NCBI GenBank assembly: GCA_006247105.1 | Contig: CM016927.1 | Coordinates: forward strand, 434,001 to 498,000 | From: Giardia muris | Lineage: Eukaryota; Fornicata; Diplomonadida; Hexamitidae | DNA length: 64,000 nt | Reading direction: 5' to 3' | Shown here: one piece after another, positions 40,568 through 51,800 of the stretch | How the letters are laid out: every line of letters begins with the position of its first letter | How positions within the stretch are numbered: the first letter of the stretch is position 1 | The notes under the pieces: generated by a model | Told to the model about the DNA's origin: nothing | What the model saw: the letters and a program-made list of their open reading frames with translations, nothing else | The model's database searches: none | Translations under genes and position numbers: made by a program

Positions 40568-43500
40568 GGCCCAGAGCGGCGAGAAGGAACGTCAGGCGAA
40601 GCAGAAAACTGCCGGGAAGGCTGCAGAGACTGTCTTGAAGACCTTCGTGTACGACCATCCGACAGCTCCCGGAGAGAAGAAGGTGATTGCTGGCGCCTGG
40701 CCGGACGCATACAACCCCGATGTTATCGAGCCGGGTTGGTATGCGTGGTGGGAGGCCGCCGGCTTCTTCCGCCCGGAATGCCAGCCCAACGTCCGTAGCT
40801 TAAACCCGCGCTGCCGCTTCTCGCTCATCGTACCGCCTCCGAACGTCACGGGCAGCCTTCACGTCGGGCATGCGCTCACGGCCGCGGTTCAGGACGCCCT
40901 TGTCCGTTGGCGCAGGATGTTGGGATATCGGACGGTTTATCTTCCTGGGCTCGACCATGCGGGGATCGCGACGCAGACTGTCGTTGAGCGCGAGCTGAGG
41001 CGCGCGGAGGGCCTGTCGCGCCATGATATCGGGAGGGCCGCCTTTCTTGAACGTGCTTGGGCCTGGAAGGAGGCTTATGGCTCCCGAATCCTTACTCAAC
41101 TCCGTCGCCTCGGATCGAGCCTTGATTGGAGCCGGACTGTCTTCACCCTTGACGAGGAGCGTAGCCGAGCTCATGACGAGGCGTTCGTCACTCTTTTCGA
41201 CAGAGGGCTCGTCTATCGAGATACGCGGCTCGTGAACTGGGACTGCGCCCTGCAGACCGCAATTAGTGACGTCGAGGTTGAGTACCTCGACATCAAGAAG
41301 CCTGTCCAGCTCCACGTCCCCGGGCACGATCCCGGGAAGAAGTATCCGTTCGGTTGGCTCTGGCACTTCACCTACAAGGCCGTCCCGTCCGAGTACACCG
41401 GACGGTCCGATGCGGAGCTCCAGGAGCTCTTCGAGGCTGGGACTCTGAAGTTTGCTTGTTCAGCTTGCGAGGAGTTCTACAAGGAGGTACTGATGAAGGA
41501 ACTCGACACACCAGAGCCGCAGCCGGAAGGGGCACAGCCGAAGCCTACGATCGAGGAACGGATCGCCGCGCACAGCTGTTCCGATCCCGGGTGCCTCTTC
41601 ACTCGCCCGGGCCTCACTGTTGCAACGACGCGTCCGGAGACAATTGTCGGAGATACTGCTGTCTGTATCCATCCTGCCGATGAGCGTTATGCCGCCCTCC
41701 ATGGACAACGCCTCTTCCACCCAGTCTTCCCTGGACGGACTGTTCCCGTTGTCTGTGACGACGTTCTCGTTGATATGGCCTTCGGAACCGGGTGCGTTAA
41801 GGTGACGCCTGCGCACGATCCGAACGACTTTGAATGTGGGAAACGCCATGGACTCGAGTTTATCTCCATTCTTGAAGACGATGGGAGACTTGTCGAGAAG
41901 ATTGTGACGACCGAGGGGACCTATCCACTGCCTCCTGGGCTTGCCGGCCAACGACGCTTCGACGGGCGTATTGCAATGCTCGGACTCCTACGACGTATTG
42001 GACTTTATCGTGGACGACAGGAGAACCCAATGGCCATAGGGACGTGCCAGCGCTCACGGGATATCGTCGAACCCATTCTCAAGCCACAGTGGTACATTGA
42101 CTGCACGAAGATGGCCGAGCGCGCCCTACGGGCGGTTGTCGCGCCCGCGACAGAGGAGGAGCGTCTCCTGCTCGTTCCCGAGCATCACATCGACACTTGG
42201 CGGGCGTACCTCGAGAATATCCGTCCTTGGTGCATCTCGCGTCAGCTTTGGTGGGGACATCAAATCCCCTGCTATCTCTTCTGGTTTAGGGGCGAGGAGA
42301 AGCCATCAGGAGGTCGGACCACCGAATGGGTCGCCGCTCTCTCTGAAGATGCAGCTCGTGCTCGAGCACTCGCGTTACATCCGGAGCGCGCTGCACGAGC
42401 AGGAGGCGTCGTACACCTGCAGCGCGACGAAGATGTCACGGACACGTGGTTTTCATCCGCGCTTCTTCCCTTTACGGGCTTTGCAGACCCTGCGGATCGA
42501 CGGCAATTCTTCCCGGGCTCGGTCCTCGAGACGGGCCATGACATTCTCTTTTTCTGGGTTGCTCGCATGGTTATGCTCTCTCTTGAGCTCCAGAACCGCC
42601 TACCCTTCCGAGAGGTTTATCTGCACGCGTTGGTGCGAGATGCGCATGGCGAGAAGATGTCAAAGACGAAGGGAAATGTCATCGATCCGATCGATGTGAT
42701 CCAAGGGATTAGTGCCAAGGAGATGGAGCAGAAGCTTCAGGACTCTCACCTACCCCAGGCCGAGCTTACTCGGGCGTTGAAGTGCCAACGGGCAGACTTT
42801 CCACGAGGAATTGCGACCTGCGGTGCCGATGCTTTGCGTCTTGCCCTCTGTGCAAGTACGGGCCAAGGTCGTTCCGTCAATCTGGACGTCAACCGTGTTG
42901 TCGCGTGCCGGAACTTCTGCAACAAGCTTTTCAACGCCGTGAGATTCGGGTGCCTTTGTAGCGATCTTGGAGATGGGGTGGAGGGGCCGACACGGTTCCA
43001 GCAGGAGAACCTTGCCAAGTACCGAGACTTCTTCGACTTCATCGAGCGAGAGTATCGAAAGATGTTCGTGGAATGTGCTTATAGTCGTGGGTCGCCTGAG
43101 GAGCGTCTCGAGGTCATTGGTGCCCAATGGATCTTGTCACGACTTCATGCTGCCGTTAGGGCCATTAACTCGGCGCTTCGGGAGTTCCGACTGGCGGACG
43201 CCTGCACGGCACTTCAAACCTTCTGGCATGAGGAGCTTTGCGATATCTTCCTTGAGCTCGCCAAGCCAACGATTGCAGGCACTCAGGGCCGTGAACCACG
43301 CCGCGATCCCCATGCAGAGTTTATCCGCAGGGTCTACTATTGCTGCCTGGACCAGGGACTCCGTTTGGCTCATCCCTTTTTGCCCTTCCTTACGGAGGAG
43401 TTGTTCCAGCACCTCCCACGTTGGAATGGAGATGACAAGCTCGAAACGATCATGTATGCAGCCTATCCGACCAACCATGGAGCCTATCACTATTCACGGT

Positions 43501-44099
43501 TCGGAGACCGGACGGAAGCAGGACTTCGTTGCGAGCGTCCGGTGGTCCGGGATGGCTCTGAGAGCATCGAGGGTGCTAGCGTTTACCGACGTGGCTCACG
43601 CCTTCATTCGGAGCATGTGGAGCAGCTTTTCATCTTCCTTCGACCCGTTATGACGGCAATGCGAGCGCTTCGTGGCCAGTACGGACTGCCAGCCTCAACG
43701 CCTGCAACGTTCCACATTGCATGCGACACAGAGCGAACACTCCTCGAGGAAGGCTTGGCAGCCCTCAAGACTCTCTGTAATGCAGAGGCGATCACGTTCA
43801 TTGGTCCACAAGAGAGACCCGCACGTTGTGGCTGTATGCTCCTCTCTGGCTCTCTGGTCGTCTATATGGAACTTGTGGGCGTTGACCTCACCAAGGAGGT
43901 AGAGCGGCTCGATGCGGAGATCGCTCAGACCGAGAAGACGCGGCAGAAGTTACTCACAACGATCGCGAGTCTTGACCCTGCGAAGATCCCGGAGGAGGTC
44001 CGCCAGCAGAACGAGTCACGCCTTCAGGAGCTCGAAGCGAAGCTCGAACAGGCTCGTACCCTCCGCCAGAGCTATTTGGAGCCGGATGCTAGCTCTTAG
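40518..44099 (+). CDS. Valyl-tRNA synthetase
   Basis: Charges tRNA-Val; class Ia synthetase of 1193 aa. Signatures: the HIGH box as PPNVTGSLHVGHAL (H115-H118), LPGLDHAGIATQ, an editing domain with TTRPETIVGDTAVCIHP and the ValRS-typical KVTPAHDPNDFECGKRHGL, and the KMSKS box as KMSKT (K713-T717) followed by KGNVIDPIDVIQG. The anticodon domain and a C-terminal coiled coil (LTKEVERLDAEIAQTEKTRQKLL) complete it. The start must be the ATG at 40518, since no other Met precedes the conserved core. That ATG, with its GAGAAAAA leader, lies inside the last 50 bp of the upstream gene. The stop TAG is embedded in AGTGAA. Confidence 0.97.
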   Translation: MPPTDAVSGKLLAKANKAQSGEKERQAKQKTAGKAAETVLKTFVYDHPTAPGEKKVIAGAWPDAYNPDVIEPGWYAWWEAAGFFRPECQPNVRSLNPRCRFSLIVPPPNVTGSLHVGHALTAAVQDALVRWRRMLGYRTVYLPGLDHAGIATQTVVERELRRAEGLSRHDIGRAAFLERAWAWKEAYGSRILTQLRRLGSSLDWSRTVFTLDEERSRAHDEAFVTLFDRGLVYRDTRLVNWDCALQTAISDVEVEYLDIKKPVQLHVPGHDPGKKYPFGWLWHFTYKAVPSEYTGRSDAELQELFEAGTLKFACSACEEFYKEVLMKELDTPEPQPEGAQPKPTIEERIAAHSCSDPGCLFTRPGLTVATTRPETIVGDTAVCIHPADERYAALHGQRLFHPVFPGRTVPVVCDDVLVDMAFGTGCVKVTPAHDPNDFECGKRHGLEFISILEDDGRLVEKIVTTEGTYPLPPGLAGQRRFDGRIAMLGLLRRIGLYRGRQENPMAIGTCQRSRDIVEPILKPQWYIDCTKMAERALRAVVAPATEEERLLLVPEHHIDTWRAYLENIRPWCISRQLWWGHQIPCYLFWFRGEEKPSGGRTTEWVAALSEDAARARALALHPERAARAGGVVHLQRDEDVTDTWFSSALLPFTGFADPADRRQFFPGSVLETGHDILFFWVARMVMLSLELQNRLPFREVYLHALVRDAHGEKMSKTKGNVIDPIDVIQGISAKEMEQKLQDSHLPQAELTRALKCQRADFPRGIATCGADALRLALCASTGQGRSVNLDVNRVVACRNFCNKLFNAVRFGCLCSDLGDGVEGPTRFQQENLAKYRDFFDFIEREYRKMFVECAYSRGSPEERLEVIGAQWILSRLHAAVRAINSALREFRLADACTALQTFWHEELCDIFLELAKPTIAGTQGREPRRDPHAEFIRRVYYCCLDQGLRLAHPFLPFLTEELFQHLPRWNGDDKLETIMYAAYPTNHGAYHYSRFGDRTEAGLRCERPVVRDGSESIEGASVYRRGSRLHSEHVEQLFIFLRPVMTAMRALRGQYGLPASTPATFHIACDTERTLLEEGLAALKTLCNAEAITFIGPQERPARCGCMLLSGSLVVYMELVGVDLTKEVERLDAEIAQTEKTRQKLLTTIASLDPAKIPEEVRQQNESRLQELEAKLEQARTLRQSYLEPDASS

Positions 44100-44103
44100 T
44101 GAA
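44098..44103 (+). promoter_or_regulatory. AGTGAA signal overlapping the ValRS stop and abutting the next ATG
   Basis: The ValRS stop TAG (44097-44099) runs into AGTGAA, and the next ATG starts at 44105. The same few bases therefore serve as the stop, the 3' signal and the A-rich leader of the following gene. Confidence 0.5.
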
Positions 44104-44104
44104 A

Positions 44105-45340
44105 ATGCCCCTTCTTGTCATCGGTCTCGCCTTGGGGTGCCTAGCGCTTCGCGTTGCAGTGCTTGCCGACCTGCATCTTGACCCTGCCTTCGTTGGGACA
44201 GGGACAGGGACGTCTCTATGTCGTCGTCCGAGTACCGAGCAGCCTGCCCCGCTCTCGCGCGCGGGGTGTGACTCCTCTCGGCGTCTCGTGGAGCTTACGC
44301 TCGATGCACTAGAGGACGTGGGTCCTATTGACGCTATCTTCTACTTAGGCGATCTTGGGCCACACCAAGTCGGGTCTGTGAAGGCTTTGCAGCAGGCTTT
44401 CGACGAGGCACGAGAGCTCTTGGAGCGTAGTGAGGTCCCAATATTCCCCGTTCTCGGAAACAACGATGTTCATCCGAACTATCATGTCAAGGAACGCGAT
44501 GACCCTCTTGTCCGAGCATACGCAGACGTTTTTCGCAGCCGGATGGGGGATGCCGCCTACCATTCCTTTTGCCAGTATGGATACTATGCAGTCGACCTTG
44601 GGGAGTTTCGTGTCGTGGCATTGAACACCGTTCACTATAGTCCAAGAGCCCCGTCACGTCCGGAAGACTCCGATCAGCAGCTCGAGTGGCTCAACGAGAC
44701 GCTAAGGACAGCAGAGATCGAGGGCCGGAAGGTCATCATCTTGACCCATACTCCTTTCGGCATTAATGCGCACGATGGTACCATCACAACCAGGGACACC
44801 CCGACTCTACGGTTCCGCGCACTCGTTCGTCGATACCGCCGTACGCTTTCCCTCATCCTTCATGGACACTATCATGCCGCATACCCAGCCTCTATTGCCA
44901 TCGGAACACGCGTCCTCGTCCCAGTTCTTGTCTGCCCATCTATCGCCCCATCGAATGACAACGACCCGGGCTTCTACATTCTCGAGCTTGATTCCCCTGA
45001 TGCTCCTGATTATCTTCATTATGCCCTTGACCTTGCCGAAGCCAATGCCGCCTTACGGGCGGGTGAGCTACCGCAATACGCCCTAATTTACCGCTTCTCC
45101 CAGCGCTATGCTCCTTGGCTTGGCCGTGAGTGTCCTCTAACCTCGACTTGCATTGAGCGTCTATATCAACTCACCCCGGCCCGTCCAAGTCTATGGTCCC
45201 AACTCGCGGCGGCGGCAACCGGCCTCCGGTGCGACCGGCGACGCCCGTTCCTTTGCTCCGCAGTCTCCGAGACCCCTGAGCAGTATGCGACATGTATAGG
45301 CCACGAGCCTCAACATGTTCCACCAAGTGCTCGCTCATAG
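44105..45340 (+). CDS. Secreted or lysosomal metallophosphoesterase, Ppn1/acid-sphingomyelinase-like
   Basis: A 411-aa calcineurin-fold phosphoesterase. The N-terminus is a good signal peptide (MPLLVIGLALGCLALRVAV). Metal-binding motifs in order: LADLHLDP, YLGDLG, LGNNDVHP, ILTHTP and ILHGHYHA. The GNND-V-x-P form, in place of GNHD/E, is characteristic of the vacuolar endopolyphosphatase Ppn1. The tail SIAPSNDNDPGFYILELD is shared by Ppn1 and acid sphingomyelinase-like proteins. Substrate could be polyphosphate or phospholipid headgroups. Cys-rich segments near the N-terminus and C-terminus suit disulphides in a secretory protein. The start is the ATG at 44105, six bases after the ValRS stop. 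The 3' end overlaps the convergent ankyrin gene by 31 bp. Confidence 0.85.
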   Translation: MPLLVIGLALGCLALRVAVLADLHLDPAFVGTGTGTSLCRRPSTEQPAPLSRAGCDSSRRLVELTLDALEDVGPIDAIFYLGDLGPHQVGSVKALQQAFDEARELLERSEVPIFPVLGNNDVHPNYHVKERDDPLVRAYADVFRSRMGDAAYHSFCQYGYYAVDLGEFRVVALNTVHYSPRAPSRPEDSDQQLEWLNETLRTAEIEGRKVIILTHTPFGINAHDGTITTRDTPTLRFRALVRRYRRTLSLILHGHYHAAYPASIAIGTRVLVPVLVCPSIAPSNDNDPGFYILELDSPDAPDYLHYALDLAEANAALRAGELPQYALIYRFSQRYAPWLGRECPLTSTCIERLYQLTPARPSLWSQLAAAATGLRCDRRRPFLCSAVSETPEQYATCIGHEPQHVPPSARS

Positions 45341-48300
45341 AAGAGTGTGACTGCCTCGCGGACGCGAAGTGCGGCCTCGGACCCGCGCATCTCCTCCGCG
45401 ATGACCGAAACTCGCCGTCCCGAAGGGCCTGGAATTGCATGTTCCAGTGGAAGGAGCATTCGAATCATCGGAACATTCAGCTTTTCAATCGCATGAAGAA
45501 GCGCTGTCCGGCCCGCCTCGTCTCGAAGCCCGTGCTGAAGAGGAAGTAGCACCCAGGCTCGCGCTAGGTCGTCCTTTTGAACGGCCTCCATCAACTCTGT
45601 CGTTCGATCTCTCCTGTCCCGAGCATCGACATTGGAGACATCTGGAGCTTCGTATGGTGTGAGGAGCTCGGCAACCGTGAACTGAGAACGCTCCAGTGCA
45701 TAGACGAGAGCCGTCCGCCCCGCATCGTCAGCCATTCCGGCCTCACCCTCAAGGAGATATTCGGCCGCAACGCGGAAGCCTCCCGCCGCCGCAAGCATCA
45801 AGGCCGTCACACCGTTCTGAGCTGTCGCCCCCATCAAGTCGAGATGACTTCCAACCCCACAGACATCCCGATCGACAACCGCCTGCATCAGCTCCGTGAA
45901 CTCTCCTCGCATTCGTTTCGGAACGGGCCGCAGCGTGGATTGGTACCGCCGTTCTGTAGGCTGTAGGGTGCTACGGAGGAACTGCTTGTTGCCTATCTCC
46001 ATGCTGGTGTTCGAGCCCTTGTGGCCGGAGGGACTCATGACGCCACTACCAGCTAGATTGAACGTCCGAGCGAAAGGATCGTCCCGATCGGCCTCTGGCG
46101 GTTCTAGAGTGGCCGCGAACGCCTCTCGAGTATCCGGAGCAACCCTTCGTGCCTCAGTAAGCTCGTTCTTCGCCTGACCAAGGTTCTGCTTCAGTGTCAT
46201 GAGCTCGGTCTGAAGAGCCTCTATCTGCAGCTCCAGAGCGCGCTGAGAGCCCTTTGCGCCGCCGCTGCTGTCGCTTCTGGTGTTTCGCGTATAACGCTCG
46301 GCAAAGAAGCTAATTGCCCGTGTGCTGTCAGCGAGTTGTTCTCGCAGGGTTCGGATCTCGAGCTTCATCGCCGAGTGCTCGAGCTTCAGACGTTCAACGG
46401 CCTCAAGCTGCTCAGAAGTCAGGTTGCGGTCGCCCAGTTGTTGGATTAAGCTATTGCTCCCCATAGTACTCATGAGATCCTCGGTAGCCGACCCCGTCGG
46501 CCGCAAGGAGTTCTCGAGGTGATGCCGTAGCTCGTTGATGACGCTCTCCTGCTGCCTTATGCGGCGCCAGAGCCGTTCTATTTCATCCTTTGCCTCTGCA
46601 GCCGCGTCGGCAGAAGTGGAGTGACGCGCCGGAATCCCCTCCCGGATTGCTAGGATCTGAAGCCGCTGAATCTCCTTTTCACGCTGCCAGAGGAGGGAGG
46701 AGTAGTCGATTTTCTGGCTCGGTACCTCACCCACGTCGATCGCCTGTGTCAACGCGTCGGCACCCTGATTGAGGCGATGGACGGTGGCTGCAAGTTCCCT
46801 GGTGAAATCGAAGGCGCCTTTGAGTCGCATGCGGATGGAATCCAGGTTCTCGTTGATGTTGTGGATCAATTGTTCCTCGTCAAAGCTACTCCGTTCAAGG
46901 TCATCGAGACACATGTCGCGGCCATAGCGGCGCTCGGGCGAGTTCCCTGTCGCAGCGACCTCCTGCAACGTCCCGCGCTGTTCTTCGACGAGATCGAGGA
47001 GGCTCGCGGTCTTTTTGTAGACGAGCTGGATCGACTTAACTATCCCCAGCTCACGCAGCATACGGTCTTTGAGTGCGGCCTGCAGGTCCTCTGCGTTCGT
47101 CGTGTTGTCAACGTAGACAACCTGAGGCGGGGGTGAAGGTTGGGGGAGTGAGAGACGGGCCAGAGCCGCGAACCGCTGAGTTGCAACGTCTGTGCAGAGG
47201 TTTCGTAGGCGCTCCAGCTCAAAGTCCTTACGGAGCATCAGGAACTCGTAGTCATTACCGGCCAGGTCCGCCTTACTGATGGCCGAGTCAATAGCTGAGA
47301 CGGCTTGAAGGTCGTCGATGGGAATGTTTGTAGGTATGTTGGGGGCGGCCACAGGTATAGGTGGTAATGCCAAAGGAGCTGCAAACGATTCGGTCTGGAT
47401 TCCGGTCTCGAAACTAGCCGGCCGTGGTGTGGTAAGAGAATTGGGTACAGATCGAACAGTATCTTTGGCCCATCTTTTGGTCTCCTCACAAAGGGTCACT
47501 AACCGCTCAATAACAGCGTCCTTGGTAGCCAATAGGTCCCCATAGGCGACGGCATTCCGCTGGGAGGCTCCCATCGACGTCCCTTGGCTGAGCGTAGTAT
47601 ATTGAGCGATGTAGCCCTCAATCTGGGACGTCTGGCTCTGAAGCTGGGTCCGCAACATCCCGATCTCCTGATCCTTCTGCTCGAGTAGGGGGAGAAACCC
47701 AAGCTCGGATTGCGAAAGGCGTTGAGACTTCGATCGACCTCCACATAGCCCTCCACGCTTCGCGGCCTTTCCTAGCGCATCGCCACCCAGAGCGTGACTT
47801 TGGAGCTCTCGAATCGTCATATCTTTTTCCTTGAGGAGGACCTGGAGGTGCTCGACCTCTGTCTGGGTGCGCTGGAACTCGGCATATAACAGTCCGAAAG
47901 AGGCCTCATGTAGGTCCATGGGCTGGGTCTGAGTAAGAGGTGAGAGAGGTTGGAAGGGGATTGGACGACTACTCAGAAGGGTGCTCTCAATAAGTTCTGC
48001 ATCGTCGTCCTCACAGGGGATGGGGGCATCCTGTAGGCGCGCAACAGAGACGGACTCAGAACGCTCTTGTAGGCTGACAATAGAGGCGCGAGATGGCTCA
48101 GTTGCAAAAGAACTGGGTGCCAGAGTCGGCGTCGGGATCCGATCAAGAGATCGCGTAGAGTCCATGGACCCACGGGTCTTCTCTGACTTTGAGCGGGGAG
48201 GCTTCATTCGCGGCTTTCGCGGCTCCTTGGGGGGGAGCTTCCCGGTCTCGAGGTAGTCCGCAATCTCGAGGTGTCCATTCTCCCGTGCCAGCATGGCCGC

Positions 48301-48780
48301 GTGTCCCACGTCGTTCCCCTGAGGCTTGTAAAACTCGACAAGGGACTTGACGCACCAGAGATGCCCGTTGGCGGCTGCATAGTCCAACGCCGTCAAGTCA
48401 TTCGCATCCCGCAATAGGGAGAAGTGAGGGTTGAGGACGGCGAGAGCATCCGCGCTCCCTGCCTTCGCCGCAACTAGGTGCGCCGTACTTGAGTCGGGAA
48501 GAAGGATCTCGGCCTCGGCGGGAAGGAGCAAGCTGCAGAGCTCCGGAGAGTTACCCTGTGCAGCGAGCAGCAAGGCACTGTTCCCATCCTCGCTGACGAT
48601 GCCCGCCTCCTCCTTTGCCAGAAGCCGAGCGAGAGCTAAGTTCTTCGCCCGGACGGCCTTATGCAACCCGGTCTCTCCGTCGTCGTCAACGCGCCCTGCA
48701 CACTCGGGCAAGAGGGCCTTGACAGTCCGCAGATCTCCGGTCTCGATGGCCTTGCGCCAACGACCGGTTTGAGCGTCCAT
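45310..48780 (-). CDS. Ankyrin-coiled-coil-ankyrin protein (protein 21.1-like), paralogue 1
   Basis: A 1156-aa protein with ankyrin repeats at both ends. N-terminal repeats cover about residues 1-185 (DDDGETGLHKAVRAKNLALARLLAKEE..., LTALDYAAANGHLWCVKSLVEF). A Ser/Arg linker follows, then a long coiled coil (about 290-930). C-terminal repeats cover about 985-1130 (NGVTALMLAAAGGFRVAAEYLLEGE, AGRTALVYALERSQFTVAELL, TTELMEAVQKDDLARAWVLL). Giardia encodes many ankyrin-only 'protein 21.1' proteins and NEK-ankyrin fusions; the coiled coil between two repeat blocks is distinctive. The next gene upstream on the same strand is a diverged tandem copy. A scaffold role is inferred. AT-rich sequence (TAAAATTAG) stands just before the ATG. 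Confidence 0.88.
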   Translation of the reverse strand: MDAQTGRWRKAIETGDLRTVKALLPECAGRVDDDGETGLHKAVRAKNLALARLLAKEEAGIVSEDGNSALLLAAQGNSPELCSLLLPAEAEILLPDSSTAHLVAAKAGSADALAVLNPHFSLLRDANDLTALDYAAANGHLWCVKSLVEFYKPQGNDVGHAAMLARENGHLEIADYLETGKLPPKEPRKPRMKPPRSKSEKTRGSMDSTRSLDRIPTPTLAPSSFATEPSRASIVSLQERSESVSVARLQDAPIPCEDDDAELIESTLLSSRPIPFQPLSPLTQTQPMDLHEASFGLLYAEFQRTQTEVEHLQVLLKEKDMTIRELQSHALGGDALGKAAKRGGLCGGRSKSQRLSQSELGFLPLLEQKDQEIGMLRTQLQSQTSQIEGYIAQYTTLSQGTSMGASQRNAVAYGDLLATKDAVIERLVTLCEETKRWAKDTVRSVPNSLTTPRPASFETGIQTESFAAPLALPPIPVAAPNIPTNIPIDDLQAVSAIDSAISKADLAGNDYEFLMLRKDFELERLRNLCTDVATQRFAALARLSLPQPSPPPQVVYVDNTTNAEDLQAALKDRMLRELGIVKSIQLVYKKTASLLDLVEEQRGTLQEVAATGNSPERRYGRDMCLDDLERSSFDEEQLIHNINENLDSIRMRLKGAFDFTRELAATVHRLNQGADALTQAIDVGEVPSQKIDYSSLLWQREKEIQRLQILAIREGIPARHSTSADAAAEAKDEIERLWRRIRQQESVINELRHHLENSLRPTGSATEDLMSTMGSNSLIQQLGDRNLTSEQLEAVERLKLEHSAMKLEIRTLREQLADSTRAISFFAERYTRNTRSDSSGGAKGSQRALELQIEALQTELMTLKQNLGQAKNELTEARRVAPDTREAFAATLEPPEADRDDPFARTFNLAGSGVMSPSGHKGSNTSMEIGNKQFLRSTLQPTERRYQSTLRPVPKRMRGEFTELMQAVVDRDVCGVGSHLDLMGATAQNGVTALMLAAAGGFRVAAEYLLEGEAGMADDAGRTALVYALERSQFTVAELLTPYEAPDVSNVDARDRRDRTTELMEAVQKDDLARAWVLLPLQHGLRDEAGRTALLHAIEKLNVPMIRMLLPLEHAIPGPSGRRVSVIAEEMRGSEAALRVREAVTLFYERALGGTC

Positions 48781-48814
48781 CCTCTAATTTTACGAGCCGA
48801 GGCCCCGTGGCCGC

Positions 48815-51800
48815 CTACTCGAGAAGCGCGACGAGCTCGGGGGTCCGCGCATCTGCAGGGAGGTAGTCCACGGGACCGCGGCCTTCTCGGTCCCGGGCGT
48901 CCCGTTCTCCCAGGAGGAGCTGAATCAATATTCGGCTACCGCGCTCGCACGCAAACATCAGAGCGGTCTTCCCCTCGGGGGTCTGCAGCCCCAGCTGCCG
49001 CTCTGCGAGACACAGTGCGCGGTAGGGGTCGTTGTCCATTACGGCCCGCATCAACTCGGTTGTTCGGTTATCCTCTCTCGAGACTTTGTCCACCGGGAAG
49101 CCCTCCCACGGAATTAGCGCTCTTGCTAGCTTTATATGACAGCGCTGAAGTGCAATATCGATCGAACGAGCCCCATCCGCCCGTCGCATCCCCGCCTCTG
49201 TGGGCGCGAGATATTTAACAACGGCCGTCCGGTTGTGCTCTGCCGCGAGCATCAGGGCCGTCGTCCCATCCGGAAGGGTCCGCCCAGCCTGGGCCAGGTT
49301 CGCCCCCACGGCGCGAGATTCCCCGTTGACTACGGCCACCATCAACTCGGACATACCGAGATCTCCACTCCCTTCGAGATCACGAGGATCGGCGCTCCGG
49401 GAGGAGAGCCCAAGGCCCTCTCTAGGATCAGCTGGGGCAAAAATTGACGCTGAAAGGTCTGCTGGCCGTGCAAGACTGGATCCCTGGCCTTCAGATGGCT
49501 CAGCACCAGGAGAGTGAGTATAAGAAGAGCCTTGATCCGGCAGGACAGCCACTCCGTCCCGTGGGAGAGGAGTCGAGTTTATTGTCCTCCGCATTGCCTT
49601 GAGCTCTGCTTCTGCTTGCCTGAGCTGGCAGGTCAAAGTCTCCGTCAGAAACTCTCTTGTCGGTGTCGAAACGACGGAGACTTGTCCCTCCTTTGATTCG
49701 GTGCTGATGGTGGGCTTTGCCGAAAGTGCCGCCTGTAAGCGAGCAATTTCCTCGTCTTTCTGAACCAACAACACTTCGTAGTACTCCTTCTCATCCTTCT
49801 CCTCCACTTCAAGCTCCACTTGAGTTGCAATGGAGATCAAGCAAATAGGGTCTGTGGCCGTGCACTGATCGATTTCTGGCCTAATTATCTGCGCCAGCTT
49901 CTGTTTCAATTCTGTAATTTCGTCCTCATGTGCCTTCAAGAGGGCAGCTTGCTTTTCCGCTTCCGAGACGCGCTCTGCTATTTCGCGTTGGAGCACATCG
50001 ATCTCTGACCGATGCTTTGTCTGCAGGTTGTGAGTTTCGGCGCTGGTCCGCTTCACCAGGTCTTCATATGCGTCTTCCGCCTCGTTCGCCTGTGCCAGCA
50101 GACGAGCCACCTCTGCTTTGAGAAGTTGTGCATCCTCTTCGGAGGCGTGCTGGCGTCGTAGGTCGCGGACGAGTGCATCCCGCTCTTTCCATGCGTTCGC
50201 GGTCTCCTCGTCCTTGACTCGTAGCTTCTGTTCTAGAAGATACTTCTCGTCCTCGAGTCGATCAAGCGCATCCTGCAAGGACGCGTTTGAGGCTTGATGC
50301 TCGTGAGCTTCCGCTTCCAGAGCGCGGATCCGGACGTCTCGTGCTGCAAGTTCTTCCTGAGTGGCGGCAAGGTGCATCTGGACCTCAGATAATTCATCCC
50401 GACCTCGATCTCGCTCCCGGATGGTTGGGGTCCCTTGATTACTCCTCGTGCCACGTCCACACCTCAATGAAGAGCCACTACGTCTGGTAGGTCCCTGAGC
50501 AGGAAGCTCGCTCCCTGAGGTCGGCCCAAGACTGGACTGAGTAGCTCGATGTCGTAGTTCTTCGAGCTCACGATTTTTCTCCTCGAGCTCCAGTTGGAGG
50601 GACAGAAATGCATCCGGAGTGCACCCAATATCTGTGAGAAGGTCTGGTGCCAGAGTTGGAGCGGAATTGATGATTCCACGAAGTCTTTCGATCTCTTCAT
50701 TCCGCTCGGATACTTCTTGCCGAAGGGCTGCGAGTTCCTTGGCATCGGGAGGGGCGGTGACCTCTGCCGTGAGCCGCAGTTCGTCTTGAAGCCGTGCGAC
50801 ATCAGAATGCAAGCTCTCGATTGTGCGACGCTGGTCATGTAGCTGTTTAGTCAGTTCCTCTTCGATGCCGTTTGTCGGGACGGTTGTGGTCTGTATGAGC
50901 CCGGTCAGTTCTTCGATCTTCTCGGCCTGATCGTGAACTGTCCGTTTCAACGTCTCGACGAGTTCATCGTTCGCATGGGCAGCGGCGAGTTGTTCACGCA
51001 GGTCGTCGATCGTTAAGTCCCGTTGAGTCAGCAGGGCATGTAAATCATGAGTCTGGGACTGAGAGGAGGATGGCGATGGATCGGGTTCAGCGGCGATTCG
51101 AACGCTCTTGGCGGTTGCCGCCCCGTCGAAAAAGGGTGGGAGGCCAGCGGCAGCGCGATCTGTGATCCAACTTGTCCCTCCAAACCCATTGCTCCCTTGA
51201 TCCGGCCCGAATTCGTCCTCGACTAATGAGCGTGTTTCGTCTCCTATGTATTTTCGGGAATGGACGCTGAAGGTATTCTGCTGTGGTGCGGAGCCTGCCG
51301 CCCGACTTCCTCCGCACATCCCCAAGGGGGTCTTCGCACGCCGTCCACGACCCCCCTTTGACTTCCGAGAATTAGAAAGCTTGGGATCAACCTGTTCTTG
51401 TCCCAAGTCGGGATGGGATTGCGATTGAGAAGGGTCCGAGGGTGGATAAGCTACTAGAGCGAAGTCGTCACTATGCAAGGATTCTTTGAACCGAGAGGAG
51501 CGTGTGCTTCCACGAGGGACGGAAGGCTCAGGATCAACTATGTCTTGATATGTTGAACGCGAATGCTCCTTTTCAATGGTAGAAACCTCACGCATTGCCC
51601 CTCGTGACCCTGAACGCTTTGGACCAGAGGATTTTGACTTATGTTTGGCCTTGAAACTTTCTAGGATGGATACTATTCTGGTGGCCTTGCTCTCACGTGC
51701 CAGGTCGATCGCATACCGAAGATCCCCACCTGTGATGGGTTTTGACCCAAGGATGACATTGACACAGTCTAGATGGCCCCCATTGACGGCATAGTCCAAG